From Lachnospiraceae bacterium (GTDB lineage: Bacteria > Bacillota > Clostridia > Lachnospirales > Lachnospiraceae): a stretch of 64,000 bases of DNA. Positions 23,752-32,943 of this stretch are shown piece by piece. Position 1 is the stretch's first letter, and every line of letters begins with the position of its first letter. Below the pieces are notes generated by a model. That model saw nothing but the letters and a program-made list of their open reading frames with translations, did not search any database and was not told the origin of the DNA. A program made the position numbers and the translations under genes. The stretch is taken from assembly GCA_021770345.1 (NCBI GenBank), contig JAETRD010000001.1, positions 186,001 to 250,000 on the forward strand, written 5' to 3'.

Positions 23752-25221
23752 TCAAAATTTTATGAAATGAAACACCGCGGGAAGCTGGCCGGCAAAATGA
23801 ACCGCCGAAAGAAGCAGCACAATCCCGTAATACCGCCCCCGCTTCCGCCTGTCCGAAATCCCGAACGAAAGCGCCAGCATCACAAACAGATACAGGATAT
23901 CCGTCAGATAGTAAACACGCGCGCCGGAAGCGTACATCGTCGGGGAGAAAAACATAATCGCCTCGCTCGCGATCCCCGCAAGATACGCAAGCAATAGCAC
24001 CGGCTGACTGCCGGATGCCCGAAAAAGGAATACCGTCGTAAACAGCAGTGCCGCGCCGCACCACCCCATCGCAAACATATTCTGCTCCGTCAGCTGCGCC
24101 GCCGTCGGCACCGCATCGACGCGGGCCGTTATGTCAAGGTGAATCCCCATGTCCGACAGCACGGAAATGCCCGCAAGAGACAGCAGAAACGACACCGCAA
24201 ATACCGCCGCACAAACAATCAGAAACCAGTCCCAAAAACCGCGCCTCTCGCGCTGCAAAAGGAGCATCACGCCGGCAATCCATATGCCGCACAGAAACAT
24301 TTTGTTCTCATTTGCAAACGACGACAGCAGCCACTGCACCAGCAGAAACAGATGCTCCGCAAACCCCATATCCGCATACTGCGGCATCCAGTTTACAACC
24401 TCCTGTGCCGTCCGCACCGCATTCCCCGGGGCGAGAAACAAAATCACAAACGCGGCGAGCGTCACACCCGCCTGTGCAGCCAAAAGCGGATGAAACCGAT
24501 GCCATTTTGCCAGCACATACCAGACGCCGAGAAGTTCAAACACCAGCAGCACCGCCCCCATCTGCTCGATGGACATCGCCGCGATCAGCGCGCAGGGAAT
24601 TGAAAACGCAAACTTCCAAGGGCTGCACCCCTCCGCGGACACATGCCAGCCGCCCTTTCCCCATACCGGTTCCTCCGGGGAAAAAAGATACTCCGCAAAC
24701 GGCAGCAGCGCCCATATGCCGCAGGTAAAGCACCAGGTATAAAAAATCGAACCGTTCACCCAAACCGCCGCATATCCAACGGTCCAGACACTCATCAGGA
24801 AATAGCCTGCCGCAGCCGCGGCCATCGCCCCGATTCCCATGTCGCGGTAATCCCCGGAACGGACTGCCGGTTGGCTCTCCTTCCAGTACATCAGGCTCCC
24901 CTCCGGCACCCGCGCGGCAAGCGCGGCAAGCCTCAAAATGCCCGCCGGCAGCAGCACAATCATCACCGCATTGACGGCGCGCCAGAACCACAGTCCCAGA
25001 CGGAACGTCAGATACACAAGCGCCTCCGCCGTCATCCGTCCGACCCAGGTCTCATAGCGCCAGCCCAGATATTCCAGGAACCCCATACTGTGTGTGTATT
25101 CATAAAAGTAAGCGTCATCGCCGTCCGAATATCCGCAGAAACACAGGATGCCAAAAACAGCTGCCGCCATCAGCACCCAGAATGGCCATGTAACGCCCCG
25201 TTTCCTTCGCATGTACGTCAC
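23752..25221 (-). CDS. Multi-span membrane protein, DUF6056-like, probable GT-C glycosyltransferase
   Basis: 489 residues with about 11-12 membrane spans. The first extracytoplasmic loop contains G-D-D-A-Y-F-Y-E-Y-T, an acidic pair of the kind used by GT-C enzymes for metal or lipid-donor binding. The start is a GTG at 25221 overlapping the TGA of the preceding GT2 gene (GTGA), so translation is coupled. The neighbour is a polyprenyl-phosphate sugar synthase-like GT2, giving the same layout as GtrB with a serotype-specific Gtr: donor made inside, sugar transferred outside. A separate GtrA-like flippase is not seen here. The assignment as transferase is inference. Confidence 0.6.
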   Translation of the reverse strand: MTYMRRKRGVTWPFWVLMAAAVFGILCFCGYSDGDDAYFYEYTHSMGFLEYLGWRYETWVGRMTAEALVYLTFRLGLWFWRAVNAVMIVLLPAGILRLAALAARVPEGSLMYWKESQPAVRSGDYRDMGIGAMAAAAAGYFLMSVWTVGYAAVWVNGSIFYTWCFTCGIWALLPFAEYLFSPEEPVWGKGGWHVSAEGCSPWKFAFSIPCALIAAMSIEQMGAVLLVFELLGVWYVLAKWHRFHPLLAAQAGVTLAAFVILFLAPGNAVRTAQEVVNWMPQYADMGFAEHLFLLVQWLLSSFANENKMFLCGIWIAGVMLLLQRERRGFWDWFLIVCAAVFAVSFLLSLAGISVLSDMGIHLDITARVDAVPTAAQLTEQNMFAMGWCGAALLFTTVFLFRASGSQPVLLLAYLAGIASEAIMFFSPTMYASGARVYYLTDILYLFVMLALSFGISDRRKRGRYYGIVLLLSAVHFAGQLPAVFHFIKF

Positions 25222-26183
25222 CCCACCTCCCCGTCCTCCCGCAGGAGTACAGATTCAATGATATATCTCGGCCGTCCCTTGGCCTCCATATAAGTCTTGC
25301 CAATATACTCCCCGATAATTCCGATGGCAAACAGCTGCAGACCGCCGAGCACCCAGATTGAGATAATCAGGCTTGTCCAGCCCGGTTCCACATTTCCCGA
25401 CGCATAATCCGCAAACGCCTTGATCAACATAATCAGGCTGACGATGCAGACCGCCATCCCCCCCAGCGTGATCATCCGTATCGGCTTGACCGAGAGGGAT
25501 GTGATTCCCTCAAGCGCAAAGCTTATCATGCGCCCCAACGGATACTTGCTCTTCCCCGCGAAGCGCTCGCCCCGCTCATAAGGGACCGTGGTGCTCGGAA
25601 ATCCCACCATCGGCACGATTCCCCGCAGAAACAGATTGACCTCGTCAAAAGATAACAGCGCCTGCGCCGCCCGTTTGCTAAGCAGCCTGTAATCCGCATG
25701 GTCAAAGACGATATCCGCCCCCAAAAGGCGCATGATACGGTAAAAACTCTGCGCCGTGCTCCGCTTGAAAAACGTGTCTTTCTCGCGGGAAGAGCGCACG
25801 CCGTACACCACATCATTCCCCGCCTCGCAGGCTTCTATCATCGCATCCATGGCATTGATGTCATCCTGCAGATCCGCATCCATCGACACGATCATATCCG
25901 CATGCGCAGCCGCGGTTTCAATCCCCGCGAGAAGCGCGTTCTGATGGCCGCGGTTTCTCGACAGATTGACTCCCCCGTACACCGGATCGGACGCCGCAAG
26001 CGAACAGATCATCGGCCAGGTCGCATCCTTTGAACCGTCATTGACAAACAGAATCCTGCTCTCCTTTGCAATCCTTCCGCCATGCACCAGCATGCGAAGC
26101 TTCTCGTGCAGCCGCGCCGCCGTCTCCGGCAATACCTCCTGCTCATTGTAACAGGGAATCACAACATACAATACCTTTCCCAT
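25218..26183 (-). CDS. Polyprenyl-phosphate glycosyltransferase (GT2, GtrB/DPM1-like)
   Basis: The start at 26183 has GAGAGG upstream; an alternative at 26201 overlaps the previous stop. 321 residues: a GT2 domain with V-V-I-P-C-Y-N-E-Q-E, F-V-N-D-G-S-K-D, R-N-R-G-H-Q-N-A-L and the catalytic D-A-D-L-Q-D-D, followed by two C-terminal membrane spans (about 225-290) and the K-x-Y-M-E-A-K-G-R-P-R-Y ending. This is the pattern of enzymes that put glucose or a similar sugar on undecaprenyl phosphate. Its partner is the membrane protein translated from the overlapping GTG. Confidence 0.88.
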   Translation of the reverse strand: MGKVLYVVIPCYNEQEVLPETAARLHEKLRMLVHGGRIAKESRILFVNDGSKDATWPMICSLAASDPVYGGVNLSRNRGHQNALLAGIETAAAHADMIVSMDADLQDDINAMDAMIEACEAGNDVVYGVRSSREKDTFFKRSTAQSFYRIMRLLGADIVFDHADYRLLSKRAAQALLSFDEVNLFLRGIVPMVGFPSTTVPYERGERFAGKSKYPLGRMISFALEGITSLSVKPIRMITLGGMAVCIVSLIMLIKAFADYASGNVEPGWTSLIISIWVLGGLQLFAIGIIGEYIGKTYMEAKGRPRYIIESVLLREDGEVG

Positions 26184-26197
26184 CCGGTCTAATCCTC

Positions 26198-27160
26198 TCA
26201 TTTCCAGATTTTTTTCCAGTAATCCGGGCTTGCCGTACATGCCAGAATCTGTCTCCTGCCAAGCCTGCGGTATCGCTTCCCCAGAAAATAGCCCGCATAT
26301 TTTCCGACGCACTGCCATCCGAGATGCCAGATATACCACGGCTTTCCGATCCTGCACAGATATTTTACCGCACTTTTCACCAGTTTTATTCCTTCCGCCT
26401 CCGAGGGAATGCCGTCAAACACCTCCGGGTGCATCGCCTGGGATACCGCCATATCAAAATTGCGGTGAAACTGCTGGCGGACGGAATAATTGTGGGAATG
26501 GATGACCCGCGCATCCGCCGCATACTCCACGGCATAACCGCCGTCTATCGCAGCCGCGGCAAAAAGCATATCCTCGTTAAAAATAACCGGGGACACAAAG
26601 CCTCCCAGCCGTTCGTACAGGTCTCTGCGGTAGGCCGCGCACACGTCCGAACAGAAAAACGTCTTAATCCCGAGCGCCGGGATATCCGCCTTTGTCTTCA
26701 CGCGGCTCTCCCGCGGATAATTAAACGATCTTGTGTAGCGCTCCACCAGATGGCAGTCCTCCCGCGGAAGCTGTCTCGCATAAGCCGCCGCGACCGCCCC
26801 GCTGCCGCAGTCCGCAGAATCAAGCGAGCGCGTCAGCCGTTCGATCAGCTTTTCATCCGCCGGCACCGCATCCTGCGTCATGAACACAATCACATCCGCG
26901 TCGGAAAAATCTGCTCCCATACGCCTTGTACCGCCGTGGTCAAAGCTTTCCCTGGCGACATGATGTATCTCCCAGTCAAACGGCAGCCCTCCTAAGCACT
27001 CCGCAATCGGATATTTTTTGTTTGCCTCTTCCCAGAGCGCCTCCTCCGTATTCATCAGAATCAGCCTATGAACGACAAAGGTCTGCCCCCGCAATTTTTG
27101 CAGGAGCAGACAAAACGTGTCATCCGGCTTATAAGTCGGAATAATCATATCTACTTTCAT
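26198..27160 (-). CDS. Glycosyltransferase family 2, rhamnosyltransferase-like
   Basis: The start at 27160 (M-K-V-D-M-I-I-P-T-Y-K-P) follows GGGAGA; earlier codons overlap the LCP gene. 320 residues, cytoplasmic, no spans. The motif segments M-I-I-P-T-Y-K-P-D, S-F-D-H-G-G-T-R-R-M-G and V-F-M-T-Q-D-A-V-P-A are those seen in rhamnosyltransferases of the RfbN/RfbF group, where M-T-Q-D-A replaces the usual D-x-D line. The acceptor is presumably the growing lipid-linked glycan. One operon with the LCP and WbaP-like genes before it. Confidence 0.85.
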   Translation of the reverse strand: MKVDMIIPTYKPDDTFCLLLQKLRGQTFVVHRLILMNTEEALWEEANKKYPIAECLGGLPFDWEIHHVARESFDHGGTRRMGADFSDADVIVFMTQDAVPADEKLIERLTRSLDSADCGSGAVAAAYARQLPREDCHLVERYTRSFNYPRESRVKTKADIPALGIKTFFCSDVCAAYRRDLYERLGGFVSPVIFNEDMLFAAAAIDGGYAVEYAADARVIHSHNYSVRQQFHRNFDMAVSQAMHPEVFDGIPSEAEGIKLVKSAVKYLCRIGKPWYIWHLGWQCVGKYAGYFLGKRYRRLGRRQILACTASPDYWKKIWK

Positions 27161-27161
27161 A

Positions 27162-28244
27162 TTAATAGCCATCTCCCTGACGGAATCCGGTGTCATTGAT
27201 AATCTTTGCACTGTTCGCCTTCACGGTCTCCGTCGGCACATACGTCTCGTCCCCGTAGAGGAAGGAGTGCAGCTGTATCACGTTCGACTCCAGATCACAG
27301 GGTGCGACAATGCTTCCCTTCGACGCAAGCGTCTTGCTGTTCTTCTCAAACGGGAAACCGGAGGTCTCTCCGAGCCTGTAGCTGAATACCTGAGATGCAA
27401 GCGCAAGCAGATCCGCACTGCTGTAGCTGGTCTTGATATCCCCGAAAACCTCGTTGATCAGGCTGTTGATTGTCTTTAAGTTGGAGCGCTGCGCTTTCTC
27501 AACCATCGCTGCGATGACGATTCGCTGACGCTCCGCACGCTTATAATCGTCTCCCGCCGTGTAGCGGATACGGGCATATGCGCACGCCTGGACACCGTCC
27601 ATATTATAGCGTCCCGCCCCCGGAAGGTACTGGGACTTTTTCTTTGTAATCTTGCTGATCTCATCCATGTAGCCCTGCATGAGGATGGCTTCCTCGTCCG
27701 TGATCTCCACTTCCACACCGCCGAGCAGATCCACACAGGACACGACCGCATTGAAATCCACCGCCACATAATCCGTGATGTTCAGATCTAAATTCGTATT
27801 TAACATATTGATGGCTTTCTCCGCGCCGCCGTGAGGGTATGCATAGTTGCATTTGCGGAACTCACCGCCGCCCACATCCAGATAGGTGTCACGATACACC
27901 GAACAGAGCTTCACTTCTTTTGATTCGTTATTAATCGTGGCGAGCATAATCACATCGCTGTTGCTGTTGGCCGCATCGAGACCAAATAGCGCGATCGTCG
28001 TGGACTTTTCCATAATCTCTTTCGACTCCTGAGAAATGCCCTCGTTAATCTCGATATCCGCAGGGGTAAAGCTGTTATCTTTCTCAATTTTAGAAAATTT
28101 GATCACGACAAACAATATGACCGCAAGAATCAGCAGTACCAGCACCTCGGCAACGAGCATCGCGATCTTTTTGTTCTTTTTCTTTTTCCGGAGCGCCGCC
28201 TTCTGCGCCTTTGTCAACGGTTTCTTAGTTCCTTCTTTGCTCAT
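27162..28244 (-). CDS. LytR-CpsA-Psr (LCP) family glycopolymer ligase
   Basis: 360 residues. A lysine-rich cytoplasmic head (1-27), one membrane span (about 28-50) and an extracellular LCP domain. Key residues are visible: T-I-A-L-F-G-L-D, the aspartate in N-S-D-V-I-M-L, S-V-Y-R-D-T-Y for pyrophosphate binding, N-Y-A-Y-P-H-G-G, and C-A-Y-A-R-I-R-Y with R-A-E-R-Q-R-I-V. LCP proteins move lipid-linked glycopolymers to peptidoglycan or protein. Position directly after the initiating transferase suggests this one anchors the polymer made by this locus. Confidence 0.93.
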   Translation of the reverse strand: MSKEGTKKPLTKAQKAALRKKKKNKKIAMLVAEVLVLLILAVILFVVIKFSKIEKDNSFTPADIEINEGISQESKEIMEKSTTIALFGLDAANSNSDVIMLATINNESKEVKLCSVYRDTYLDVGGGEFRKCNYAYPHGGAEKAINMLNTNLDLNITDYVAVDFNAVVSCVDLLGGVEVEITDEEAILMQGYMDEISKITKKKSQYLPGAGRYNMDGVQACAYARIRYTAGDDYKRAERQRIVIAAMVEKAQRSNLKTINSLINEVFGDIKTSYSSADLLALASQVFSYRLGETSGFPFEKNSKTLASKGSIVAPCDLESNVIQLHSFLYGDETYVPTETVKANSAKIINDTGFRQGDGY

Positions 28245-28255
28245 ATGCTTTTCTC

Positions 28256-29668
28256 CTAATATGCATTTTTATTAATAAAACCTCGAAAAATCGTGAGGAA
28301 CAGAATCTTGAAATCCAGTCCCAGTGTCCAATTCTCGATGTAATATAAATCATACTCGATTCTCTTTCGTATCGATGTGTCTCCCCGATAGCCGTTCACC
28401 TGCGCCCATCCGGTCATCCCCGGGCGCACCTGATGCTTGATCATGTATCTGGGAATCTCCTCGCGGAACTTCTCCACATACTGCGGCCGCTCCGGCCGGG
28501 GACCCACCAGGCTCATATTGCCTTTCAGCACATTAAACAGCTGCGGGAACTCGTCAAGGCTTGTCTTTCGCAGAAACCGCCCCACCGGCGTAATCCTCGG
28601 GTCATCCTTTGTCGTCCAGCCTTTTCGCTCCTCCTCCTCGGTCTGCACATACATCGTGCGGAATTTATACATGTAGAACGGTTTGTTGTGCAGTCCCACC
28701 CGCTCCTGTTTAAAAATGAGCGGTCCCGGGGAAGTTGTCTTCACGGAAACTGCGGTCAGAAACATCACCGGAGAAAACACGAGAATACAAAGCAGTGAAC
28801 CGACCAAATCCATGCAGCGTTTGACAAACGCGTGAAACGTATTCGAGAGCGGCACATACCGGATGTTTACGACCGGCAGCCCCAGCAGATCTTCGGTGTA
28901 GGGGCGCGTGGGAATGATATTGCCGTAGTCCGGTATAAACTTGGTGTGAACGCCGGACTTCTCACACTCCGCCACAATCTGCTCCAGCTTATAATACTCT
29001 TCAAGTCCAAGCGTAATCGCAATCTCATCCAGAGAATTCTGCGGGAGAATGTAGTTGAGGTTCCCGATGCTCCCGATCACCTTGATTCCTTTGTAGACGG
29101 TCCCTCTGGCGATATTGTCGTCGAGCACGCCCCGGATATTATATCCCCACTGCGGGTTCTGGAGAATGCGGTCAATATACTGCTCCGTCGCCCGGGAATA
29201 GCCCACAAGCAGGATATGCTTGAGGTTGTAACCCTTTTTGCGGATCCGCCGCAACACATAGCGGATAAACAGACGCACCGATTCCTCAAGAACAATGTTG
29301 ATAACATAAAAATAACCGACCATCCCGCGGGAAAAATTGCGGAACTGCGGGTCATAGGTAATGAGGGTAAACAGCGCCGTAAAACAAATCAGAACCCCCA
29401 CCGTATTGGACATGACAATATTGGAAAGCTCAAGCCGCCTGCCCTGCACTCTTTTCGGCGTATAGAGGTTAAAGGCATAATAGAGCAGAATATATCCCGG
29501 CACAATAAAAATCAGGACACCCATATAGGTCCTGACCGGGAGAACTCCGACTCCGGCGTCCACAACCGCCACCTTCAGCCACCACGCAAGTACATATGAC
29601 ACGACAACCACACATGCATCAATCACCACATGCAACCTGTTAAAGTGCTGCTGATTATCTTTTATCAT
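28256..29668 (-). CDS. Initiating sugar-phosphate transferase (WbaP/CpsE-like)
   Basis: 470 residues. Four or five N-terminal membrane spans (1-140), a CoA-binding-like Rossmann region (about 150-250, H-I-L-L-V-G-Y-S-R), another span (about 275-300), and the C-terminal bacterial sugar transferase domain with [39 protein letters not shown] and P-G-M-T-G-W-A-Q-V. It moves a hexose 1-phosphate, usually glucose or galactose, to undecaprenyl phosphate and so starts each repeat unit. It stands first behind a promoter at 29692-29738. Confidence 0.93.
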   Translation of the reverse strand: MIKDNQQHFNRLHVVIDACVVVVSYVLAWWLKVAVVDAGVGVLPVRTYMGVLIFIVPGYILLYYAFNLYTPKRVQGRRLELSNIVMSNTVGVLICFTALFTLITYDPQFRNFSRGMVGYFYVINIVLEESVRLFIRYVLRRIRKKGYNLKHILLVGYSRATEQYIDRILQNPQWGYNIRGVLDDNIARGTVYKGIKVIGSIGNLNYILPQNSLDEIAITLGLEEYYKLEQIVAECEKSGVHTKFIPDYGNIIPTRPYTEDLLGLPVVNIRYVPLSNTFHAFVKRCMDLVGSLLCILVFSPVMFLTAVSVKTTSPGPLIFKQERVGLHNKPFYMYKFRTMYVQTEEEERKGWTTKDDPRITPVGRFLRKTSLDEFPQLFNVLKGNMSLVGPRPERPQYVEKFREEIPRYMIKHQVRPGMTGWAQVNGYRGDTSIRKRIEYDLYYIENWTLGLDFKILFLTIFRGFINKNAY

Positions 29669-29691
29669 AATGTTATCCTTTTACAATTTGA

Positions 29692-29738
29692 ACCTATCAT
29701 ATAGGTATAACTATACAATAATTCAACAAAAAGCACAA
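29692..29738 (-). promoter_or_regulatory. Promoter and dyad ahead of the WbaP-like gene
   Basis: On the minus strand TTGTGC (29738-29733) and TATAGT (29715-29710) are 17 bases apart. Just downstream lies ACCTAT-CAT-ATAGGT (29692-29706), a perfect 6-base dyad that could be an operator in the leader. This marks an internal start of transcription for the WbaP-LCP-GT2 group. Confidence 0.55.
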
Positions 29739-29810
29739 CTTATTTTTCACAAATTGTCAACCTGCGGATTCTTAATATTTTCTTTAGTATTCTTTGACTG
29801 TCAAACTATT

Positions 29811-30767
29811 CTAACACTTTAAAAGCACTTTTACACAATTTATCCATAGCTCCAGCTGAATTCCGACATAATGAAAGAGATTGCACCGATGGAAACGCAC
29901 ACGCTCGCACGCTTTTGCACCGGCGATTCCGCAGCGGATGCCGCGCAGATATTCCCCGGCAAACCCCTTGCGGGCAAAAAACAGCGCCTTGATCGCCACA
30001 CCTGCCGCCAGAAACGGCAGATTAAGGAACAGCTGAACGGGCGGCATGTTTTTGTAAATCAGATACATGGAGTTGCGCGCCGCCAAAAACACCTTTTTCT
30101 CATTGTAACGCGTTCCCGTTGTCGCACTGCCCACATGATATACCTTCGCAGCCGGCAGATAGCGGTTTCGGTATCCGTAAATGCGCGCCCGGTACCCGAT
30201 ATCCACATCTTCGAGATAGGCGAAATGGCGCTCGTCAAACCTGCCGATTCTTCGCACCGCCTCCGTGCGGTAAATGGCGGCTCCGCCGCAGGAGGAAAAG
30301 ACCTCCGCCTCCCGCCCGTAGTGCGCCGCCCTGCGCCCCTTCCCCCGCGCGAGCGCCCAGCCGAATACCGTATAGTAATCCCCGGCATTGTCTATCAGCT
30401 CCCTGTTTCGGTAATCGAGCATCTGTGCGCTGCAGGAAAATATCCGACCGGATTTCCGGATTCCGGCGAGCATCTCCGCCACGAAATGCTCCTCCGCCTC
30501 CGTGTCATTGTTGAGCAGAAGGAAATACGGCGTGTTTGTGCGGGCGATCCCGACGTTGACCGCACCGCAGAAACCGGTATTTTCTTTTAAAAAAATCCAT
30601 TCCATATCCAGCGTTTCCGACGTCACCGTGCGGCTTTCGTCCGTGGAACCGTTGTCCACGATCAGAAGACGAAAGTCCCGGCAGGTCTGCCGCTCCAACG
30701 TCCGTATACAGTTTTCCAGCAACTGCTTCCCGTTGTAATTCGGAATGATAATCGTCACCTGCGCCAT
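29811..30767 (-). CDS. Glycosyltransferase family 2, rhamnosyltransferase-like
   Basis: 318 residues. V-T-I-I-I-P-N-Y-N-G-K, L-L-I-V-D-N-G-S-T-D-E-S, N-T-G-F-C-G-A-V-N-V-G and L-L-N-N-D-T-E-A are the signature of the WcaA/RhlB-like GT2 group; the D-x-D equivalent is N-N-D-T-E. F-A-Y-L-E-D-V-D-I-G-Y-R contains the catalytic acidic residues. The last 60 residues are helical and hydrophobic, probably membrane-associated. It is the last gene of the group starting at ugd. Confidence 0.85.
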   Translation of the reverse strand: MAQVTIIIPNYNGKQLLENCIRTLERQTCRDFRLLIVDNGSTDESRTVTSETLDMEWIFLKENTGFCGAVNVGIARTNTPYFLLLNNDTEAEEHFVAEMLAGIRKSGRIFSCSAQMLDYRNRELIDNAGDYYTVFGWALARGKGRRAAHYGREAEVFSSCGGAAIYRTEAVRRIGRFDERHFAYLEDVDIGYRARIYGYRNRYLPAAKVYHVGSATTGTRYNEKKVFLAARNSMYLIYKNMPPVQLFLNLPFLAAGVAIKALFFARKGFAGEYLRGIRCGIAGAKACERVRFHRCNLFHYVGIQLELWINCVKVLLKC

Positions 30768-30794
30768 GTTCTCCTCCGTTTTTCGTTCCGCCCT

Positions 30795-32726
30795 TTATCT
30801 GCGCCTTGACCGCTCGAAATCCCGAAGCGAATAATTCGGGTAAGTGGTCGAAAAATTAGGGTTATAATAAGGGTCCCCGTTCTTTAGGATATCCATCCAG
30901 TGATTTCTCATGTATTCAATCTCGCGCTGAAAACGTGCGGCCTTTTCGGGCGAATCCTCGCTCCCCCGCGATTTCGACTCGTAGTGGACGCCCCATGCCC
31001 TGGGCTGATACACCACCAGATAACCGAGCCCGCGCACTTTCAGGCAGAAATCCACATCGTTAAAAGCCACCGCAAGCTCCTCCGTAAAGCCTCCCGCCCG
31101 CTCGTAGACGTCGCGCTTTACCATCATGCACGCCGCCGTGACCGCGCTGTAATCCATTGTCAGCGACGCCTTGTGCAGGTAGCCGCTGCGGGCCCGCGGA
31201 AGGCCGATAAACATATTCTGCGCAATCCCTCTGGCATTTCCGCCGATTCCCACCACGATTCCGGCATGCTGCACCGTGTCGTCCGGATAATACAGCTTTG
31301 TGCCCACGACCCCGACCTCGGCTCGCTGGCAGGTGCCGAGCAGTTCGGCCATCCACGACTCCGACCGCATCTTTACATCGTTATTCATCAGAAGCAGATA
31401 CTCGCCCTTCGCAAAACGCACACCGAAATTATTTAATCTCGAATAATTAAAGCCCTCCTGCCACACCGCGATAAGAATCCGCTGCCCGCCGGACAGGGTT
31501 CCCTCCATGCACCGCACGCCGTCCGTGACATGCTCTTCGGGTGCAATGCCGCGGTAATAGTCAAACGTCGCCGCACAGCTGTTGTTTTCGACCACGATCA
31601 CCTCAAAATTCCGGTATCCGGACTTTTCAATGGCCGCAATACAGGCCGCAAGGCTTTCCGTCTCGTCCTTATTCGGAATCACCACCGACACCAACGGCTC
31701 TCCCTGCACCGGATAGCGGACCGAATAAAAGCCCATGTCCTTTGTCGCGGACACCTCCCCTTCCACGCCGCAGCGCGCCAGATGCCCCGCTATGGCGCGG
31801 CGGCCCGCATCCACGGCATATTGTTTCGCAAACGGATTTTCCGCCGTGGAATCCCTGTGACAGCGCCAGTGATATAAAACCCGCGGCACATGCGCGACGG
31901 CCGCGGCGCACTCCGCGCAGCGCAGAATAAAATCATAGTCCTGCGCGCCTTCAAACTCCGCCCGAATCTCCCCCGCCTTTTCGAACAGACTCCGCTTCAC
32001 CAGCAGAAAATGCGTGATATAATTGTTCGAGCGCAGCAGATCAAGATTAAAGTCCGGCTTGAAATGAGGGTCAAAATGCGTCTTTCCCTCCATGTCCACC
32101 TTGTCCTCGTCGGTGTATATCATGTCAGGATTGGGCCCGTCGGAATTTATCCGTGCGACCGCCTCGTACAGCGCGTCCGGTGCCAGCAGGTCGTCGTGAT
32201 CGAGAAACGCGATCCAATCCCCGTCCGCCATCGCGATCGCGGCGTTGGTATTCCCCGCGATCCCGCGGTTCTCTGCAAGATGCACATACGAAATGCGCCC
32301 GTCCGCGGCCGCAAATTGCCTTGCCACGCGCTCCACCGCAGCGGCGGCGTCACAGGCGGAAGCGCTTTTGCCGGCGGCTCCGTCAGCCCCTGGAGTACTG
32401 TCCGCACCGGGGCTTCCGTCCGCGAGACACAGCTGCCAGTTCGGGTAGCTCTGCGCCTGCACCGAGGCGATCATCTCCCGCAGGAAACGCTCATCCGTGC
32501 AGTAGAGCGGCACCGCGATGCTGATCCGCGGCTTATGTTTCCACCGTCCGGCTTTTTTTGTCTGTGCGGCAAGCTCCGCCTCCGCGGCCCTGTGCTTTTC
32601 ATACCACGGACCGTAGGGTACCTGCTCCGCCTCCATTTTCTCCTGCAGGCGGATGAGAAATTCTTTGAACCCGTAATGTCTGAGATAACGCAATCCCTTT
32701 ATAACCGTTTGCACCGTAATCTTCAT
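30795..32726 (-). CDS. Large two-domain GT2 glycosyltransferase
   Basis: The start at 32726 follows AGAAAGGAT. 643 residues with two GT-A domains in tandem: the first (about 65-300) has I-S-I-A-V-P-L-Y, A-F-L-D-H-D-D-L-L, Y-T-D-E-D-K-V; the second (about 365-625) has V-S-V-V-I-P-N-K-D, L-L-L-M-N-N-D-V-K and A-V-A-F-N-D-V-D-F-C-L. Tandem GT2s of this kind usually polymerise or add two sugars in turn. It is a paralogue of the gene at 32944-35403: the same order of motifs and the same ending, G-D-P-Y-Y-N-P-N. A 20-residue Gly/Ala/Asp-rich insertion near residues 118-138 is not in the sister. Confidence 0.88.
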   Translation of the reverse strand: MKITVQTVIKGLRYLRHYGFKEFLIRLQEKMEAEQVPYGPWYEKHRAAEAELAAQTKKAGRWKHKPRISIAVPLYCTDERFLREMIASVQAQSYPNWQLCLADGSPGADSTPGADGAAGKSASACDAAAAVERVARQFAAADGRISYVHLAENRGIAGNTNAAIAMADGDWIAFLDHDDLLAPDALYEAVARINSDGPNPDMIYTDEDKVDMEGKTHFDPHFKPDFNLDLLRSNNYITHFLLVKRSLFEKAGEIRAEFEGAQDYDFILRCAECAAAVAHVPRVLYHWRCHRDSTAENPFAKQYAVDAGRRAIAGHLARCGVEGEVSATKDMGFYSVRYPVQGEPLVSVVIPNKDETESLAACIAAIEKSGYRNFEVIVVENNSCAATFDYYRGIAPEEHVTDGVRCMEGTLSGGQRILIAVWQEGFNYSRLNNFGVRFAKGEYLLLMNNDVKMRSESWMAELLGTCQRAEVGVVGTKLYYPDDTVQHAGIVVGIGGNARGIAQNMFIGLPRARSGYLHKASLTMDYSAVTAACMMVKRDVYERAGGFTEELAVAFNDVDFCLKVRGLGYLVVYQPRAWGVHYESKSRGSEDSPEKAARFQREIEYMRNHWMDILKNGDPYYNPNFSTTYPNYSLRDFERSRRR

Positions 32727-32728
32727 AG

Positions 32729-32929
32729 CTATCCTTTCTTCTTCTGGTGAATATAAAGCCACCCTTTCGAATAATCTTCCCTTTCCTCCTCAGACATTGC
32801 CGCAAAGGCGGAAAAATCCACCTTTGACAATGTCATCTGCACATTGCCACACTTGTAGCACTCCACCTTTTTGCGCCTCGACACCACGCGCGTCCAGCCG
32901 CATTCCGGACAGATATATACCTTCATCAT
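32729..32929 (-). CDS. Small zinc-ribbon protein
   Basis: 66 residues (or 65 from the second Met). C-P-E-C-G at residues 8-12 and C-Y-K-C-G at about 24-28 form a four-cysteine zinc ribbon; the remainder is a short acidic helix and a basic end. Function is unknown. It is wedged with 2 and 14 bases of spacing between the two giant glycosyltransferase genes, so it is co-expressed and may regulate or chaperone them. Real coding is supported by the paired cysteines and tight spacing. Confidence 0.7.
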   Translation of the reverse strand: MMKVYICPECGWTRVVSRRKKVECYKCGNVQMTLSKVDFSAFAAMSEEEREDYSKGWLYIHQKKKG

Positions 32930-32943
32930 AGGAACACTCCCTC

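Noticed and set aside
23648-24064. Longer start for HtrA, with about 139 extra residues
   Set aside because: The extension overlaps the end of the DUF6056-like gene in another frame and has no initiation signals, while ATG 23647 has AAAGGAG at the right distance.
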